Shown here: positions 1 to 10,199 of the stretch, one piece after another
Numbering within the stretch: position 1 is the stretch's first letter
Layout: the number at the start of each line of letters is the position of its first letter
From: Occallatibacter savannae
Lineage (GTDB): Bacteria > Acidobacteriota > Terriglobia > Terriglobales > Acidobacteriaceae
Assembly: GCF_003131205.1 (NCBI RefSeq)
Contig: NZ_QFFY01000006.1
Coordinates: 1 to 64,000, forward strand
DNA: 64,000 nt
Direction: 5' to 3'
Position numbers and translations under genes: made by a program
Notes under the pieces: model-generated
Database searches by the model: none
What the model was told of the DNA's origin: nothing
The model's input: the letters and a program-made list of their open reading frames with translations, nothing else

Positions 1-3000
1 CTGCAGCTTAAAGAAGCTATCAACACGATGGTCGACCAGCTCCGGTCGTTCGCGTCGGAAGTGACGCGCGTGGCTCGCGAGGTGGGAACGGACGGAAAAC
101 TCGGCGGCCAGGCAGTGGTGCCGGGTGTGGCGGGAACGTGGAAGGATCTGACGGACTCGGTGAACGCCATGGCCGGCAACCTGACGGCGCAGGTGAGAAA
201 CATCGCCGAGGTGACGACGGCTGTGGCCCGCGGCGACTTGTCGCGCAAAATCACCGTCGACGTGAAGGGCGAAATTCTAGAGTTGAAGGACACCATCAAC
301 ACGATGGTGGACCAGCTGAATGCGTTCGCAGGCGAAGTAACGCGCGTGGCCCGCGAGGTGGGCACGGAGGGCAAGCTGGGCGGACAGGCGAACGTACCGG
401 GCGTGGCGGGTACGTGGAAGGATTTGACAGACAACGTGAACTTCATGGCCGGCAACCTTACCGGCCAGGTGAGAAACATCGCCGAAGTGGCGACGGCTAT
501 CGCTAACGGTGACTTGAGCCGCAAAATCACGGTGGACGTCCGCGGCGAGATTCTGCAGCTCAAAGAGACGCTGAACACGATGGTGGACCAGCTGAACAGG
601 TTCGCCGGCGAAGTGACGCGTGTGGCTAGAGAAGTAGGTACGGAAGGGCGACTCGGCGGTCAGGCCAACGTGCCGGGTGTGGCGGGTACGTGGAAGGATT
701 TGACGGACTCGGTGAACTCGATGGCCGGCAACCTTACGGCACAGGTGCGAAACATCGCCGAAGTAACGACGGCTGTGGCCCGCGGCGACTTGTCGCGCAA
801 GATCACCGTGGACGTGAAGGGCGAAATTCTTGAGCTGAAGAACACGATTAACACGATGGTGGACCAGCTGAACGCGTTCGCCGGCGAAGTGACGCGCGTG
901 GCGCGCGAAGTGGGTACGGACGGAAAGCTGGGCGGTCAGGCGCAGGTGCCGGGTGTTGCGGGTACCTGGAAGGATTTGACCGATAACGTCAACTTCATGG
1001 CTTCGAACCTCACCGGACAGGTGAGAAACATCGCCGAAGTGGCAACGGCCGTAGCCCGCGGCGATTTGTCGCGCAAGATCACGGTGGACGTGAAGGGCGA
1101 GATTCTCGAGCTGAAAGACACGCTCAACACGATGGTGGACCAGTTGAACGCGTTCGCCGGCGAAGTGACGCGTGTGGCTCGAGAGGTGGGTACGGACGGA
1201 AAGCTCGGTGGTCAGGCGGTCGTGACGGGTGTGGCCGGTACGTGGAAGGATCTAACGGACTCGGTGAACTCGATGGCCTCGAACCTGACAGGCCAGGTGA
1301 GAAACATCGCCGAAGTGTCGACGGCTATCGCCAACGGCGACCTTTCCAAGAAGATCACGGTGAACGTCAGCGGCGAAATTCTGCTGCTGAAGGAAACCAT
1401 CAATACGATGGTGGACCAGCTGAATAGGTTCGCCGGCGAAGTGACGCGTGTGGCGCGCGAGGTGGGTACTGAAGGGCGACTCGGCGGTCAGGCCAACGTG
1501 CCGGGTGTGGCTGGAACGTGGAAGGATTTGACGGACTCGGTGAACTCGATGGCCGGCAATCTAACGGCACAGGTGAGAAACATTGCCGAAGTGACGACGG
1601 CCGTGGCCCGCGGCGACTTGTCGCGCAAGATCACAGTGGACGTGAAGGGCGAAATTCTGGAGCTGCGAAACACGATCAATACGATGGTGGACCAGCTGAA
1701 CGCGTTTGCGGGCGAAGTGACGCGCGTGGCCCGCGAAGTGGGTACGGATGGAAAGCTCGGCGGACAGGCGCAGGTGCCGGGCGTTGCGGGTACGTGGAAG
1801 GATCTCACGGACTCGGTGAACTTCATGGCCGGCAACTTGACTGCGCAGGTGAGAAACATTGCTGAGGTGGCAACGGCTATCGCGAACGGCGACTTGAGCC
1901 GCAAGATCACGGTGGACGTGCGCGGCGAGATTCTGCAGCTCAAAGAGACGCTGAACACGATGGTCGAGCAGCTTCGTTCATTCGCCGCTGAAGTTACGCG
2001 TGTGGCGCGCGAAGTTGGATCGGAAGGACGTCTCGGCGGTCAGGCCAACGTGCCCGGTGTGGCGGGAACGTGGAAGGATCTTACCGACTCGGTAAACTCG
2101 ATGGCCGGCAATTTGACGGCGCAGGTGAGAAACATCGCCGAAGTAACGACGGCTGTGGCCCGCGGAGATTTGTCGCGCAAGATCACGGTGGACGTGAAGG
2201 GCGAAATTCTCGAGCTGAAAGACACCATCAATACGATGGTGGACCAGCTCAACGCATTCGCTGCCGAAGTGACGCGCGTGGCGCGCGAAGTAGGTACGGA
2301 CGGCAAGCTCGGCGGACAGGCCATGGTGCCGGGCGTGGCGGGTACGTGGAAGGATCTTACCGATAACGTCAACGTCATGGCTGCGAACTTGACGGAGCAG
2401 GTGCGCGGTATTGTGAAGGTCGTGACCGCCGTGGCCAACGGTGCGCTCAACCAGAAGCTCACCGTGAATGCTAAGGGCGAAGTCGCCGCGCTCGCGGAAA
2501 CCATCAACAACATGACGGACACGCTGGCTACCTTCGCCGATCAGGTGACCACGGTGGCTCGCGAAGTGGGCGTGGAAGGCCGACTTGGCGGACAGGCGAA
2601 CGTGCCGGGCGCCGCCGGTACATGGAAGGATCTAACCGGTAACGTGAACCTGCTGGCCGACAACCTGACGAACCAGGTGCGCGCTATCGCGGAAGTGGCG
2701 ACGGCCGTGACGAAGGGCGACTTGACGCGATCGATCCAGGTGGAAGCCCGCGGCGAAGTGGCTGAGCTGAAGGACAACATCAATACGATGATTGATAACC
2801 TTCGACTCACGACGGACCGCAATACTGAGCAGGACTGGCTGAAGACGAATCTGGCTCGGTTCACCGGCATGTTGCAGGGTCAGCGTGATCTGGCGACGGT
2901 GGGACGCATGCTGCTGTCGGAACTCGCCCCGCTCATCAACGCACAGCAGGGCGTGATCTACCAGATGGGTCAGGAGGAGAACGACCTTGTTCTGCTGTCA

Positions 3001-5553
3001 ACCTTTGCGGATACTCCTGAAGGGTATGTGAAGGAAGTTCGAATTGGAGAAGGGCTGGTTGGACAGTGCGCGGCTGAGAAGCGGCGCATGCTGATCACCG
3101 AGCTGCCGAAGAAGACGGCTCCAATACGGTCGGGACTGTTCAAGGCTGTTCCGAAGAACGTGATTGTGCTGCCGGTGCTCTTTGAAGATCGCGTGAAGGC
3201 GGTTATCGAGTTGGCGAGTTTGAGTTCGTTCACTGCCTCGCATCTGGCGTTCCTCGAACAGCTCACCTCGTCGATCGGCATCGTGCTGAATTCGATTGAG
3301 GCAACGATGCAGACGGAGGCGCTGCTGAAGCAGTCGCAGCAGCTGGCCGCGGAACTGCAGACGCAGCAGAAGGAACTGCAGCAGACGAACGAGCAGCTGG
3401 CGCAGAAGGCGCAGCAGCTGGCCGAACAGAACTACGAAGTGGAGCGCAAGAACCAGGAAATCGAACAGGCTCGCCGCGCGCTGGAAGAGAAGGCCCGCGA
3501 ACTTGCTCTTACTTCGAAATACAAGTCGGAGTTCCTCGCCAACATGTCGCACGAGTTGCGCACGCCGCTCAACTCCATTCTTGTGCTTGGCCAGCAGCTC
3601 GCGGAGAATCCGGACGGCAGCCTCTCGCCCAAACAGGTTGAGTTCGCGCGTACGATTCACGGCGCCGGCACTGACTTGCTGAACCTGATCAGCGACATTC
3701 TCGATCTTTCGAAGATCGAGTCCGGCACAGTGTCGGTCGAAGCTGAAGAGGTATTCTTCGGTGCTCTGCTCGACACGGTGGCGCGGCCATTCCGGCATGA
3801 GGCGGAAAACCGCAGGCTCGCGTTCGATGTGGCGAACGATCCGAAGATGGGACGCAGCCTGGTCACCGACTCGAAGCGGTTGCAGCAGGTTCTCAAGAAT
3901 CTCTTGTCGAACGCCTTCAAGTTCACGGAGCAAGGAACGGTCAAGCTCACGGTTTCTTCGGCGACTGGAGGCTGGACAACGGATCATCCGATTCTGAGCG
4001 GCGCAGGGTCTGTTATTGCTTTCCAGGTTTCGGATACCGGCATCGGCATTCCGCCGGAAAAACAACGCATCATCTTCGAGGCATTCCAACAGGCAGATGC
4101 CGGAACAAGCCGGAAGTACGGCGGAACCGGTCTGGGTCTGGCCATCAGCCGCGAACTTGCCAACCTGCTCGGCGGCGAGATTCAGCTGAAGAGCCAGCCA
4201 GGGAAGGGCAGTACATTCACTCTCTACTTGCCGCAGACCTACGTTGGTCCCGCGGTGCCGAGCATCGTGAAGCAGGAGAAGGATGGCGGGACAAGTAACG
4301 TCCCGATCTTCCTCTCGAATGTCGCGGTTGCGGAGCAGGAATCGCGCATCGAGGACGATCGCAAGAATCTTCAGGAAGGGGATGCGGTGCTTCTGGTCGT
4401 CGAGGACGATCCGCACTACGCTCGCGTCCTGTGCGATCTCTCTCGCGATAAGGGATTCAAGGTGCTCGTCGCGATGACCGGTACTGAGGCTCTTTCGCTA
4501 GCGCGGGAGTTCCATCCAACGGCGATCTCGCTCGACGTTATGCTTCCGGACATGCTGGGGTGGACGGTTCTGAATCATCTCAAGCAGGATCCGAAGACCC
4601 GGCACATCCCGGTTCAGATGCTTACGCTTGATGAGGATCGGCACCACGGGCTCTCGCGCGGAGCGTTTGCATTTGTCACGAAGCCTACGTCGACCGATGA
4701 ATTGAATTCGGCCCTGGCACGAATTCGCGAGTACGCCCAGCCGCGCCGCAAGAAGCTGCTGGTTGTCGAGGATAATCCGGCTGAGCAGCTTTCGACTCGT
4801 GAACTGCTGTGGCATGAGGACATCGACATCGATGTAGCGGATTCGGGCGCGGCGGCCCTCGATGCGCTTCAGAAGGGCACTTACGACTGCATCGTTCTGG
4901 ATTTGCGCCTGCCGGATATGACCGGGTTTGAGGTACTCGAAAAGCTGGGTACAGATGCGAAATTGAAAGATCTGCCGGTAGTGGTCTTCACCGGCCGCGA
5001 ACTCTCGGCTGAGGAAGACGCACAGCTGCATACGCTGGCTCGCAGCGTTGTGGTGAAGGATGTAGAATCACCGGAGCGCCTGCTCGACGAGACCGCTTTG
5101 TTCCTTCATCGCGTTGTCTCTGAACTACCGAGCACGAAGCAGCAGATGATCGATCGGCTGCATCGTTCTGACGAGGCGCTGGCCGGACGCAAGGTGCTGG
5201 TTGTGGACGACGACGTTCGCAACATCTTCGCATTGAGCAGTGTGCTCGAACGTCGCGGCATGACGGTGCTCTCGGCCGGAACCGGCAAGGAAGCGATCGA
5301 GACGATCGAGACAACGCCAGACCTTGCAATTGTGCTGATGGACATCATGATGCCCGAGATGGACGGTTATGAAACGATGCAGGTGATCCGGCAAAACCCA
5401 TCGCTGCGGCGACTGCCGATCATTGCGTTGACAGCGAAGGCCATGAAGGGCGATCGCGAAAGATGCCTGGAAGCCGGCGCCTCAGAATACTTAGCTAAAC
5501 CGGTAAACACAGAACAGTTGCTTTCCGCCCTGCGTATGTGGCTGCACCGTTAG
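1..5553 (+). CDS. Poly-HAMP hybrid histidine kinase with three receiver domains (5' partial)
   Basis: The reading frame is open from base 1, so the N-terminus lies outside the window. Numbering from the Met at base 28, residues 1-920 are ten consecutive 92-residue HAMP repeats. A linker and a GAF domain (about 950-1110) follow, then a Gln/Glu-rich coiled coil and HisKA with phospho-acceptor His1175 in SHELRTPLN. Next are an HATPase domain (motifs DTGIGIP and GGTGLGLAIS) and three receiver domains with phospho-Asp near 1503, 1625 and 1772. The layout resembles the 92-residue-repeat group III kinases of fungi (Nik1/Os-1), which sense osmotic stress; a similar role here is inference. It is probably cytoplasmic, since no membrane segment is seen. 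The gene ends 31 bases before a second kinase, probably its operon partner. Confidence 0.95.
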   Translation: MQLKEAINTMVDQLRSFASEVTRVAREVGTDGKLGGQAVVPGVAGTWKDLTDSVNAMAGNLTAQVRNIAEVTTAVARGDLSRKITVDVKGEILELKDTINTMVDQLNAFAGEVTRVAREVGTEGKLGGQANVPGVAGTWKDLTDNVNFMAGNLTGQVRNIAEVATAIANGDLSRKITVDVRGEILQLKETLNTMVDQLNRFAGEVTRVAREVGTEGRLGGQANVPGVAGTWKDLTDSVNSMAGNLTAQVRNIAEVTTAVARGDLSRKITVDVKGEILELKNTINTMVDQLNAFAGEVTRVAREVGTDGKLGGQAQVPGVAGTWKDLTDNVNFMASNLTGQVRNIAEVATAVARGDLSRKITVDVKGEILELKDTLNTMVDQLNAFAGEVTRVAREVGTDGKLGGQAVVTGVAGTWKDLTDSVNSMASNLTGQVRNIAEVSTAIANGDLSKKITVNVSGEILLLKETINTMVDQLNRFAGEVTRVAREVGTEGRLGGQANVPGVAGTWKDLTDSVNSMAGNLTAQVRNIAEVTTAVARGDLSRKITVDVKGEILELRNTINTMVDQLNAFAGEVTRVAREVGTDGKLGGQAQVPGVAGTWKDLTDSVNFMAGNLTAQVRNIAEVATAIANGDLSRKITVDVRGEILQLKETLNTMVEQLRSFAAEVTRVAREVGSEGRLGGQANVPGVAGTWKDLTDSVNSMAGNLTAQVRNIAEVTTAVARGDLSRKITVDVKGEILELKDTINTMVDQLNAFAAEVTRVAREVGTDGKLGGQAMVPGVAGTWKDLTDNVNVMAANLTEQVRGIVKVVTAVANGALNQKLTVNAKGEVAALAETINNMTDTLATFADQVTTVAREVGVEGRLGGQANVPGAAGTWKDLTGNVNLLADNLTNQVRAIAEVATAVTKGDLTRSIQVEARGEVAELKDNINTMIDNLRLTTDRNTEQDWLKTNLARFTGMLQGQRDLATVGRMLLSELAPLINAQQGVIYQMGQEENDLVLLSTFADTPEGYVKEVRIGEGLVGQCAAEKRRMLITELPKKTAPIRSGLFKAVPKNVIVLPVLFEDRVKAVIELASLSSFTASHLAFLEQLTSSIGIVLNSIEATMQTEALLKQSQQLAAELQTQQKELQQTNEQLAQKAQQLAEQNYEVERKNQEIEQARRALEEKARELALTSKYKSEFLANMSHELRTPLNSILVLGQQLAENPDGSLSPKQVEFARTIHGAGTDLLNLISDILDLSKIESGTVSVEAEEVFFGALLDTVARPFRHEAENRRLAFDVANDPKMGRSLVTDSKRLQQVLKNLLSNAFKFTEQGTVKLTVSSATGGWTTDHPILSGAGSVIAFQVSDTGIGIPPEKQRIIFEAFQQADAGTSRKYGGTGLGLAISRELANLLGGEIQLKSQPGKGSTFTLYLPQTYVGPAVPSIVKQEKDGGTSNVPIFLSNVAVAEQESRIEDDRKNLQEGDAVLLVVEDDPHYARVLCDLSRDKGFKVLVAMTGTEALSLAREFHPTAISLDVMLPDMLGWTVLNHLKQDPKTRHIPVQMLTLDEDRHHGLSRGAFAFVTKPTSTDELNSALARIREYAQPRRKKLLVVEDNPAEQLSTRELLWHEDIDIDVADSGAAALDALQKGTYDCIVLDLRLPDMTGFEVLEKLGTDAKLKDLPVVVFTGRELSAEEDAQLHTLARSVVVKDVESPERLLDETALFLHRVVSELPSTKQQMIDRLHRSDEALAGRKVLVVDDDVRNIFALSSVLERRGMTVLSAGTGKEAIETIETTPDLAIVLMDIMMPEMDGYETMQVIRQNPSLRRLPIIALTAKAMKGDRERCLEAGASEYLAKPVNTEQLLSALRMWLHR
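28..2787 (+). repeat. Ten tandem 276-bp HAMP-coding repeats
   Basis: The unit start MVDQL or its variants (MVEQL, MTDTL) recurs every 276 bases from base 28, and the array ends exactly at base 2788. Ten units therefore carry no insertion or deletion. Units 1-8 are almost identical in protein and DNA. Units 9 and 10 have diverged (for example QVRGIVKVVTAV and FADQVTTVAREVG). At least part of another unit lies upstream of the window. The near identity points to recent duplication or gene conversion. Confidence 0.95.
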
Positions 5554-5584
5554 GCCCTGCCGTAAGGCGTGGAGACAAAATTTG

Positions 5585-7198
5585 ATGAACGCTGATTCAA
5601 AAGTCAACATTCTGATGGTGGACGACCAGCCGGCCAAGCTGCTCAGCTATGAGGTCATTCTCTCTGAACTGGGAGAGAACCTCATCAAAGCGACGTCGGC
5701 AAGCGAGGCGCTGAGCCTTCTTCTGAAGAATGACATCGCGGTGGTGTTGATGGACGTGAGCATGCCCGATCTCGATGGGTTTGAACTCGCCGATGTGATC
5801 CGTCAGCATCCTCGGTTTCAGAAGACGGCGATCATTTTTATCTCGGGCGTTCACCTTACAGATACAGACAAGATTCAGGGTTACCGGAGTGGCGCGGTCG
5901 ATTACATCTCTGTTCCGGTCGTTCCGGAGGTTTTGCGCGCCAAGATCGGCGTGTTTGTCGATCTACATCGCAAAACGCGAATGCTTGAGAGATTGAACAA
6001 CGAGCTGGAACAGCGGGTTGCGGAACGGACCGAAGAGTTGCGCCAGCGCGAGGAGCAGTTTCGCTCGCGCGCGCAGTTGCTGGAGTTGGCAACGGAAGCA
6101 ATTGTGATGCGCGACATGAACGGTAACCTGCTTTATTGGAATTCCGGAGCGGAGAGCCTCTACGGGTGGAAGCGCGAAGAGGTGCTGGGCAAGGATCTAC
6201 ATACCGTGCTGAAGAGCGTCTTTCCGGTTTCGCGCGATGCAGTGGAGGAGATGTTGCATGAGCGCAAGCTGTGGCAGGGCAACCTGGTGCAGACGAGAAA
6301 AGACGGCTCCGAGGTTATTGTTGCGTGCCGGAAGACGATGAATCACGAAGGGGATGCGGTACTCGAGGTGAATCGCGATATCACGTCTCAGATGCAGGCC
6401 GAGGAGGCACTTCGCGAAACGGAGAAGCTGGCCGCCATGGGGCGCGTGGCCGGCATCATTGCGCACGAAATCAATAATCCGCTGGCAGCGATTACGAACA
6501 TCTTCTTTTTGCTTCGCAATCATCCTTCGCTTGATGAGGAAGCGCGGCATTGCGCGATTCTGGCGGAACAAGAGCTGCAGCGCGTGTCGCACATTACCCG
6601 CCAGACCTTGAGCTTCTACCGTGAATCTAAGACGCCGATCGCAGTGTCGCTCACGGAGTTGCTCGATGACGTGCTCGGGCTTCAAGAGCGGCAGCTCCTG
6701 AACAGCCACATCAAGCTGCGCAAGCGGTACTTTGCGCCGGGGATGGTACATGGCTTTCCGGTTGAGTTGCGCCAGGTGTTTCTGAACTTGATCAGCAATG
6801 CGATTCAGGCGATGCCGGAAGGCGGCAATCTCCGCATCTCGGTTCGCGAAGCATATGACTGGACGCTACGCCGTCGCGGAATCGCTGTGTCGGTGGTCGA
6901 CACGGGAGTGGGGATCAAGCCGCAGGATTCAAGAAAGCTTTTCGAGCCGTTCTTCAGCACGAAGTCGACCAAGGGAACCGGGCTCGGGTTGTGGATCAGC
7001 AGAGGCATCATTCAGAAATACGATGGACGCATTTCGTTCCGGAGTTTTCGCGCCCGAATGGGCTGCGCCACATGTTTCCGAGTATTTCTGCCGACAAGCC
7101 CGAGCTTCAACCTGCTGAGTACGTCTGCCGGGGAGATTTCTTCGAATCCCCTCGAGGTCAGTTCGAACGGGCACGGAGCGGCGATGCAGCACGCCTGA
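5585..7198 (+). CDS. Response regulator-PAS-histidine kinase hybrid
   Basis: Cytoplasmic two-component protein of 537 residues. An N-terminal receiver domain carries the phospho-Asp in VVLMDVSMPD. A short coiled coil (about 125-160) leads to a PAS domain beginning near LLELATEAIVMRD. The HisKA domain has its His in IIAHEINNPL, and the HATPase carries DTGVGI and GTGLGLWIS. The HEINNPL type of H-box is typical of HPK4/NtrB-like kinases. ATG 5585 is chosen with GGAG at 5571-5574; a TTG directly before it (5582) is possible. It follows the poly-HAMP kinase by 31 bases, so the two probably act in one pathway. No DNA-binding output domain is present. Confidence 0.92.
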   Translation: MNADSKVNILMVDDQPAKLLSYEVILSELGENLIKATSASEALSLLLKNDIAVVLMDVSMPDLDGFELADVIRQHPRFQKTAIIFISGVHLTDTDKIQGYRSGAVDYISVPVVPEVLRAKIGVFVDLHRKTRMLERLNNELEQRVAERTEELRQREEQFRSRAQLLELATEAIVMRDMNGNLLYWNSGAESLYGWKREEVLGKDLHTVLKSVFPVSRDAVEEMLHERKLWQGNLVQTRKDGSEVIVACRKTMNHEGDAVLEVNRDITSQMQAEEALRETEKLAAMGRVAGIIAHEINNPLAAITNIFFLLRNHPSLDEEARHCAILAEQELQRVSHITRQTLSFYRESKTPIAVSLTELLDDVLGLQERQLLNSHIKLRKRYFAPGMVHGFPVELRQVFLNLISNAIQAMPEGGNLRISVREAYDWTLRRRGIAVSVVDTGVGIKPQDSRKLFEPFFSTKSTKGTGLGLWISRGIIQKYDGRISFRSFRARMGCATCFRVFLPTSPSFNLLSTSAGEISSNPLEVSSNGHGAAMQHA

Positions 7199-7312
7199 TC
7201 TCGCGGGGCTACGCGTTCGGGGCGGAAAATGAGATTAAGGGAATAGCCTGACTAGAGTCTGAGGCGGACCCTGGTCGCAGTTCACGAGCGGATGTGACTG
7301 CAATCACGGCGA

Positions 7313-9283
7313 TTGAACCGGAAGAGGCGTCTCCTCGTAAGCGTGATAGCTTCCAGCAGGATCCTGCTCTGTACTTGCGTGGTCTTTCTGCTGGGCTCGG
7401 CCCTCCCCATTCGTGCCCAACATAAGCTGAAGGACGAAGACTGCCTCACCTGCCACGGTGACACATCGCTCACCAAAGACGTGAATGGCAAGCCCGTTTC
7501 GCTGTTCGTCGACGGCAAGAGACTTCAGCATTCGATTCACGGGTCAATGAAACTTGCCTGCGTGGACTGCCACAAGGACGTGAAGAGCCTGGCGCACGAG
7601 ACGGCTCCACGGAAGATCTCCTGTTCGGAGTGCCACACTGGTGCTGCCGATGCGTATGGGCACAGCATGCACGCCAAGGTGACCCAAGCCGGGCTACCGA
7701 GCGCCAATTGCCTGGACTGTCACGGGAACGCTCATGAGGTTCTGGCGGGAGGCCATTCCGACTCGCCGGTCAATCACGCGCATATTCCGGCGACGTGCGG
7801 ACGCTGCCATGGGCAGAAATTCCTGATGGAGTCGAAGGGCGTGAGTACGCAGCCTTTCGTCTCGTACCAGGAGAGCGTGCATGGGCGCGCTGTCGAGAAC
7901 GGGTCGATGAAAGCGGCCGTGTGTACGGATTGCCATGGCTCGCACGCGATTCTTCCAGCAAACGACTCGAAATCACCTATTTATAAGTTCAGCGTGCCTG
8001 CCACATGCGGGCAGTGCCACACGGATATACAGAACACATTCAATGTCAGCATCCATGGGCAGGCGATCGCACGCGGTAATCAGCTTTCACCGGTGTGTAC
8101 AGATTGTCACGGGATTCATTCGATCAAGTCGCACAAGGATCCAAGCTCGCCTGTGGCGGAACAGAATCTGTCGCGCGATACGTGCGCGCGCTGCCACGAA
8201 GGCGTTCGACTGTCGAGCGAATTCGGAGTGCCGGGAAATCGGGTATCTACTTACCTGGACAGCTACCACGGGCTAGCAGCGGAGGGCGGGTCTGTTGTTG
8301 CGGCGAATTGCTCGAGCTGCCACGGTGTGCACGATATTCTGCCTTCAAGCGATCCACGCTCAACGATCAATCGCGCCAACCTGGATGCAACTTGCGGGAA
8401 GTGTCACAAGGGGGTCACACAGAAGTTTACGCTGACGCCGGTGCACCTGGCAGACGGGGTGCAGCACAAGGATATTGGATCGAAGATCACGCACTGGGTG
8501 CGGATCATCTACATCATCCTCATCCTTGGTGTGATCGGCGGGATGTTCCTGCACAACTTTGTGGTTTGGCGGAGCAAGGCCGTTGCCCGACGGCGTATGC
8601 AGAACCCGATGATGCAGCGCATGTCGACGAATCAGCGGTGGCAACATCTCGTTCTGCTGACAAGCTTCATCATCCTGGTGGTCACGGGCTTCGCGCTGAA
8701 GTTCCCGGATTCGTGGTTTGCCGACTTGCTCGGAATGAGCGAGCATGTCCGCAGTATTGTGCATCGCGTCGCAGGCGTGGTGCTGATTGCGGCTGGCTTT
8801 TATCACGTCTTCTATATCGCGATCGCGAATGAAGGGCGTCGACTTCTGTATGACATTACGCCCGGTTCAAGGGACCTGATGGACGTTTTCCAGGCGATGC
8901 GGTATCACCTGGGACTCGGGGGCGCGAAGCCGAAGTTCGGCCGTTTCACGTATGGAGAGAAAGCCGAATACTGGGCACTCGTGTGGGGTACCGCATTGAT
9001 GGGTATCACCGGCGTGATGATGTGGGCGAAGGTTTGGGTGGGCAACCTGCTGGCGCGCTGGTGGGTTGATATCGCCACTGCGATCCACTTCTATGAAGCG
9101 ATACTTGCTACGCTGGCCATCGTGGTGTGGCACTTCTACCAGGTATTCGGCGATCCGGACGTGTATCCAATGAATTGGGCATGGTGGGATGGGAAAATGC
9201 CTGTCGAGCAGTACCGGCACGAACATGAACTGGATGCCAACTCGCTCGCAAAGGGCGAGAGCGGGACGGAGCCGACCAAGTAG
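7313..9283 (+). CDS. Multihaem (11 CXXCH) cytochrome c fused to a cytochrome b-type membrane domain
   Basis: A 656-residue protein with a signal peptide (hydrophobic stretch about 8-30, ending near PIRAQ). I count eleven CXXCH haem-attachment motifs before residue about 370. About 280 residues with roughly four membrane helices follow, with paired His typical of the cytochrome b561/formate dehydrogenase gamma fold (QHLVLLTSF, VHRVAGVVL, HVFYIA, IHFYEAILA). The architecture fits electron transfer between the quinone pool and periplasmic carriers; donor and acceptor are not known. TTG 7313 is taken because it opens the signal peptide; GTG 7343 would truncate it. No reductase partner lies next to it. 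Confidence 0.9.
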   Translation: MNRKRRLLVSVIASSRILLCTCVVFLLGSALPIRAQHKLKDEDCLTCHGDTSLTKDVNGKPVSLFVDGKRLQHSIHGSMKLACVDCHKDVKSLAHETAPRKISCSECHTGAADAYGHSMHAKVTQAGLPSANCLDCHGNAHEVLAGGHSDSPVNHAHIPATCGRCHGQKFLMESKGVSTQPFVSYQESVHGRAVENGSMKAAVCTDCHGSHAILPANDSKSPIYKFSVPATCGQCHTDIQNTFNVSIHGQAIARGNQLSPVCTDCHGIHSIKSHKDPSSPVAEQNLSRDTCARCHEGVRLSSEFGVPGNRVSTYLDSYHGLAAEGGSVVAANCSSCHGVHDILPSSDPRSTINRANLDATCGKCHKGVTQKFTLTPVHLADGVQHKDIGSKITHWVRIIYIILILGVIGGMFLHNFVVWRSKAVARRRMQNPMMQRMSTNQRWQHLVLLTSFIILVVTGFALKFPDSWFADLLGMSEHVRSIVHRVAGVVLIAAGFYHVFYIAIANEGRRLLYDITPGSRDLMDVFQAMRYHLGLGGAKPKFGRFTYGEKAEYWALVWGTALMGITGVMMWAKVWVGNLLARWWVDIATAIHFYEAILATLAIVVWHFYQVFGDPDVYPMNWAWWDGKMPVEQYRHEHELDANSLAKGESGTEPTK

Positions 9284-9377
9284 TCTCGCTCGCCGTTTGA
9301 TTTCGCGGTAATCGACATTGAAGTGAACCAGGCAATTTTTACTTCTCCTTTGCTGCCACTCTGCATCGAAGTTACGT

Positions 9378-10199
9378 ATGTCGGACGGCAGCACAGAGTT
9401 ACCCGTTACATCCTCGGAAGAGCCGAGCTGGGCTCCCGAGGCATATGAGTGCTATCAGGGCGTGCTGAAAGGCCTGCTGGCCGCAGGTGTGCCCTTCGCT
9501 GTGAGCGGCGGTTTCGCGTTCCATCACCACACTGGCATCTGGCGAACTACGAAGGATCTGGACCTGGTAATCCCGCCAGACGCGGTTCCACGCGCGTTTG
9601 AAGTGCTTGTTCGGGAGGGGTTCGAAACGTACGTGCAGGACCCTGTCTGGCTGGCGAAGGCGCGGCGCGGAGAGTACTTTGTCGATCTCATCACCGGCGT
9701 TGGAAATGCAACGCTGACTGTGGAGCAGTCGTGGATCGATCGCGCGCAGGAAGATGAAGTTCTCGGGATGCGCTGCAAGGTTTTGGCGGCGGAAGAGATG
9801 ATTGCATCGAAGATGTTCGTGACGCGGCGCGAGCGTTTCGATGGTGCCGACATCGCGCATCTGCTCAGGTCATCAGCGGCCAGTCTTGACTGGGATCGTC
9901 TGCGCATGCTGACCGAACCGCACTGGCAGATGCTTTATTGGCATCTGGTGCTGTTTGCCTACATCTTCCCATCGTGCGTCAGAGATGTTCCAGCAGGGAT
10001 GTGGCGCGAGCTGACGGAGAGCTTCAATCAGTCTGTCGCCGCACCGTCTGACAGGGAGTCGTTCCGCGGAACGCTCATCGATCCGAAGATGTTTGCGATT
10101 GACGTGAATGAATGGGGCGAGCGCGACGTCTATCGTGAACTCTGGGAGAACTATCCGCATCCGTTAAAGGAGCAAAACACAACCAGGAGCAAGGAATGA
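9378..10199 (+). CDS. Nucleotidyltransferase-fold protein
   Basis: A 273-residue cytoplasmic protein. The N-terminal half has the minimal nucleotidyltransferase signature: a GG-type motif (AVSGGFAFHHH) followed by TKDLDLVI, which supplies the two metal-binding Asp residues of a DxD motif. Residues about 110-150 resemble the rest of the fold in stand-alone nucleotidyltransferase/AbiEii-like proteins. The substrate is unknown. Its stop overlaps the ATG of the metallophosphoesterase by four bases (ATGA), so the two are translationally coupled. A transferase with a phosphoesterase suggests addition and removal of a nucleotidyl or phosphate group, which is inference. Confidence 0.75.
   Translation: MSDGSTELPVTSSEEPSWAPEAYECYQGVLKGLLAAGVPFAVSGGFAFHHHTGIWRTTKDLDLVIPPDAVPRAFEVLVREGFETYVQDPVWLAKARRGEYFVDLITGVGNATLTVEQSWIDRAQEDEVLGMRCKVLAAEEMIASKMFVTRRERFDGADIAHLLRSSAASLDWDRLRMLTEPHWQMLYWHLVLFAYIFPSCVRDVPAGMWRELTESFNQSVAAPSDRESFRGTLIDPKMFAIDVNEWGERDVYRELWENYPHPLKEQNTTRSKE

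Noticed and set aside
2998..4416. A 472-residue frame on the minus strand
   Set aside because: It is antisense to the kinase gene, has no recognised domain and reflects the codon bias of the plus-strand gene.
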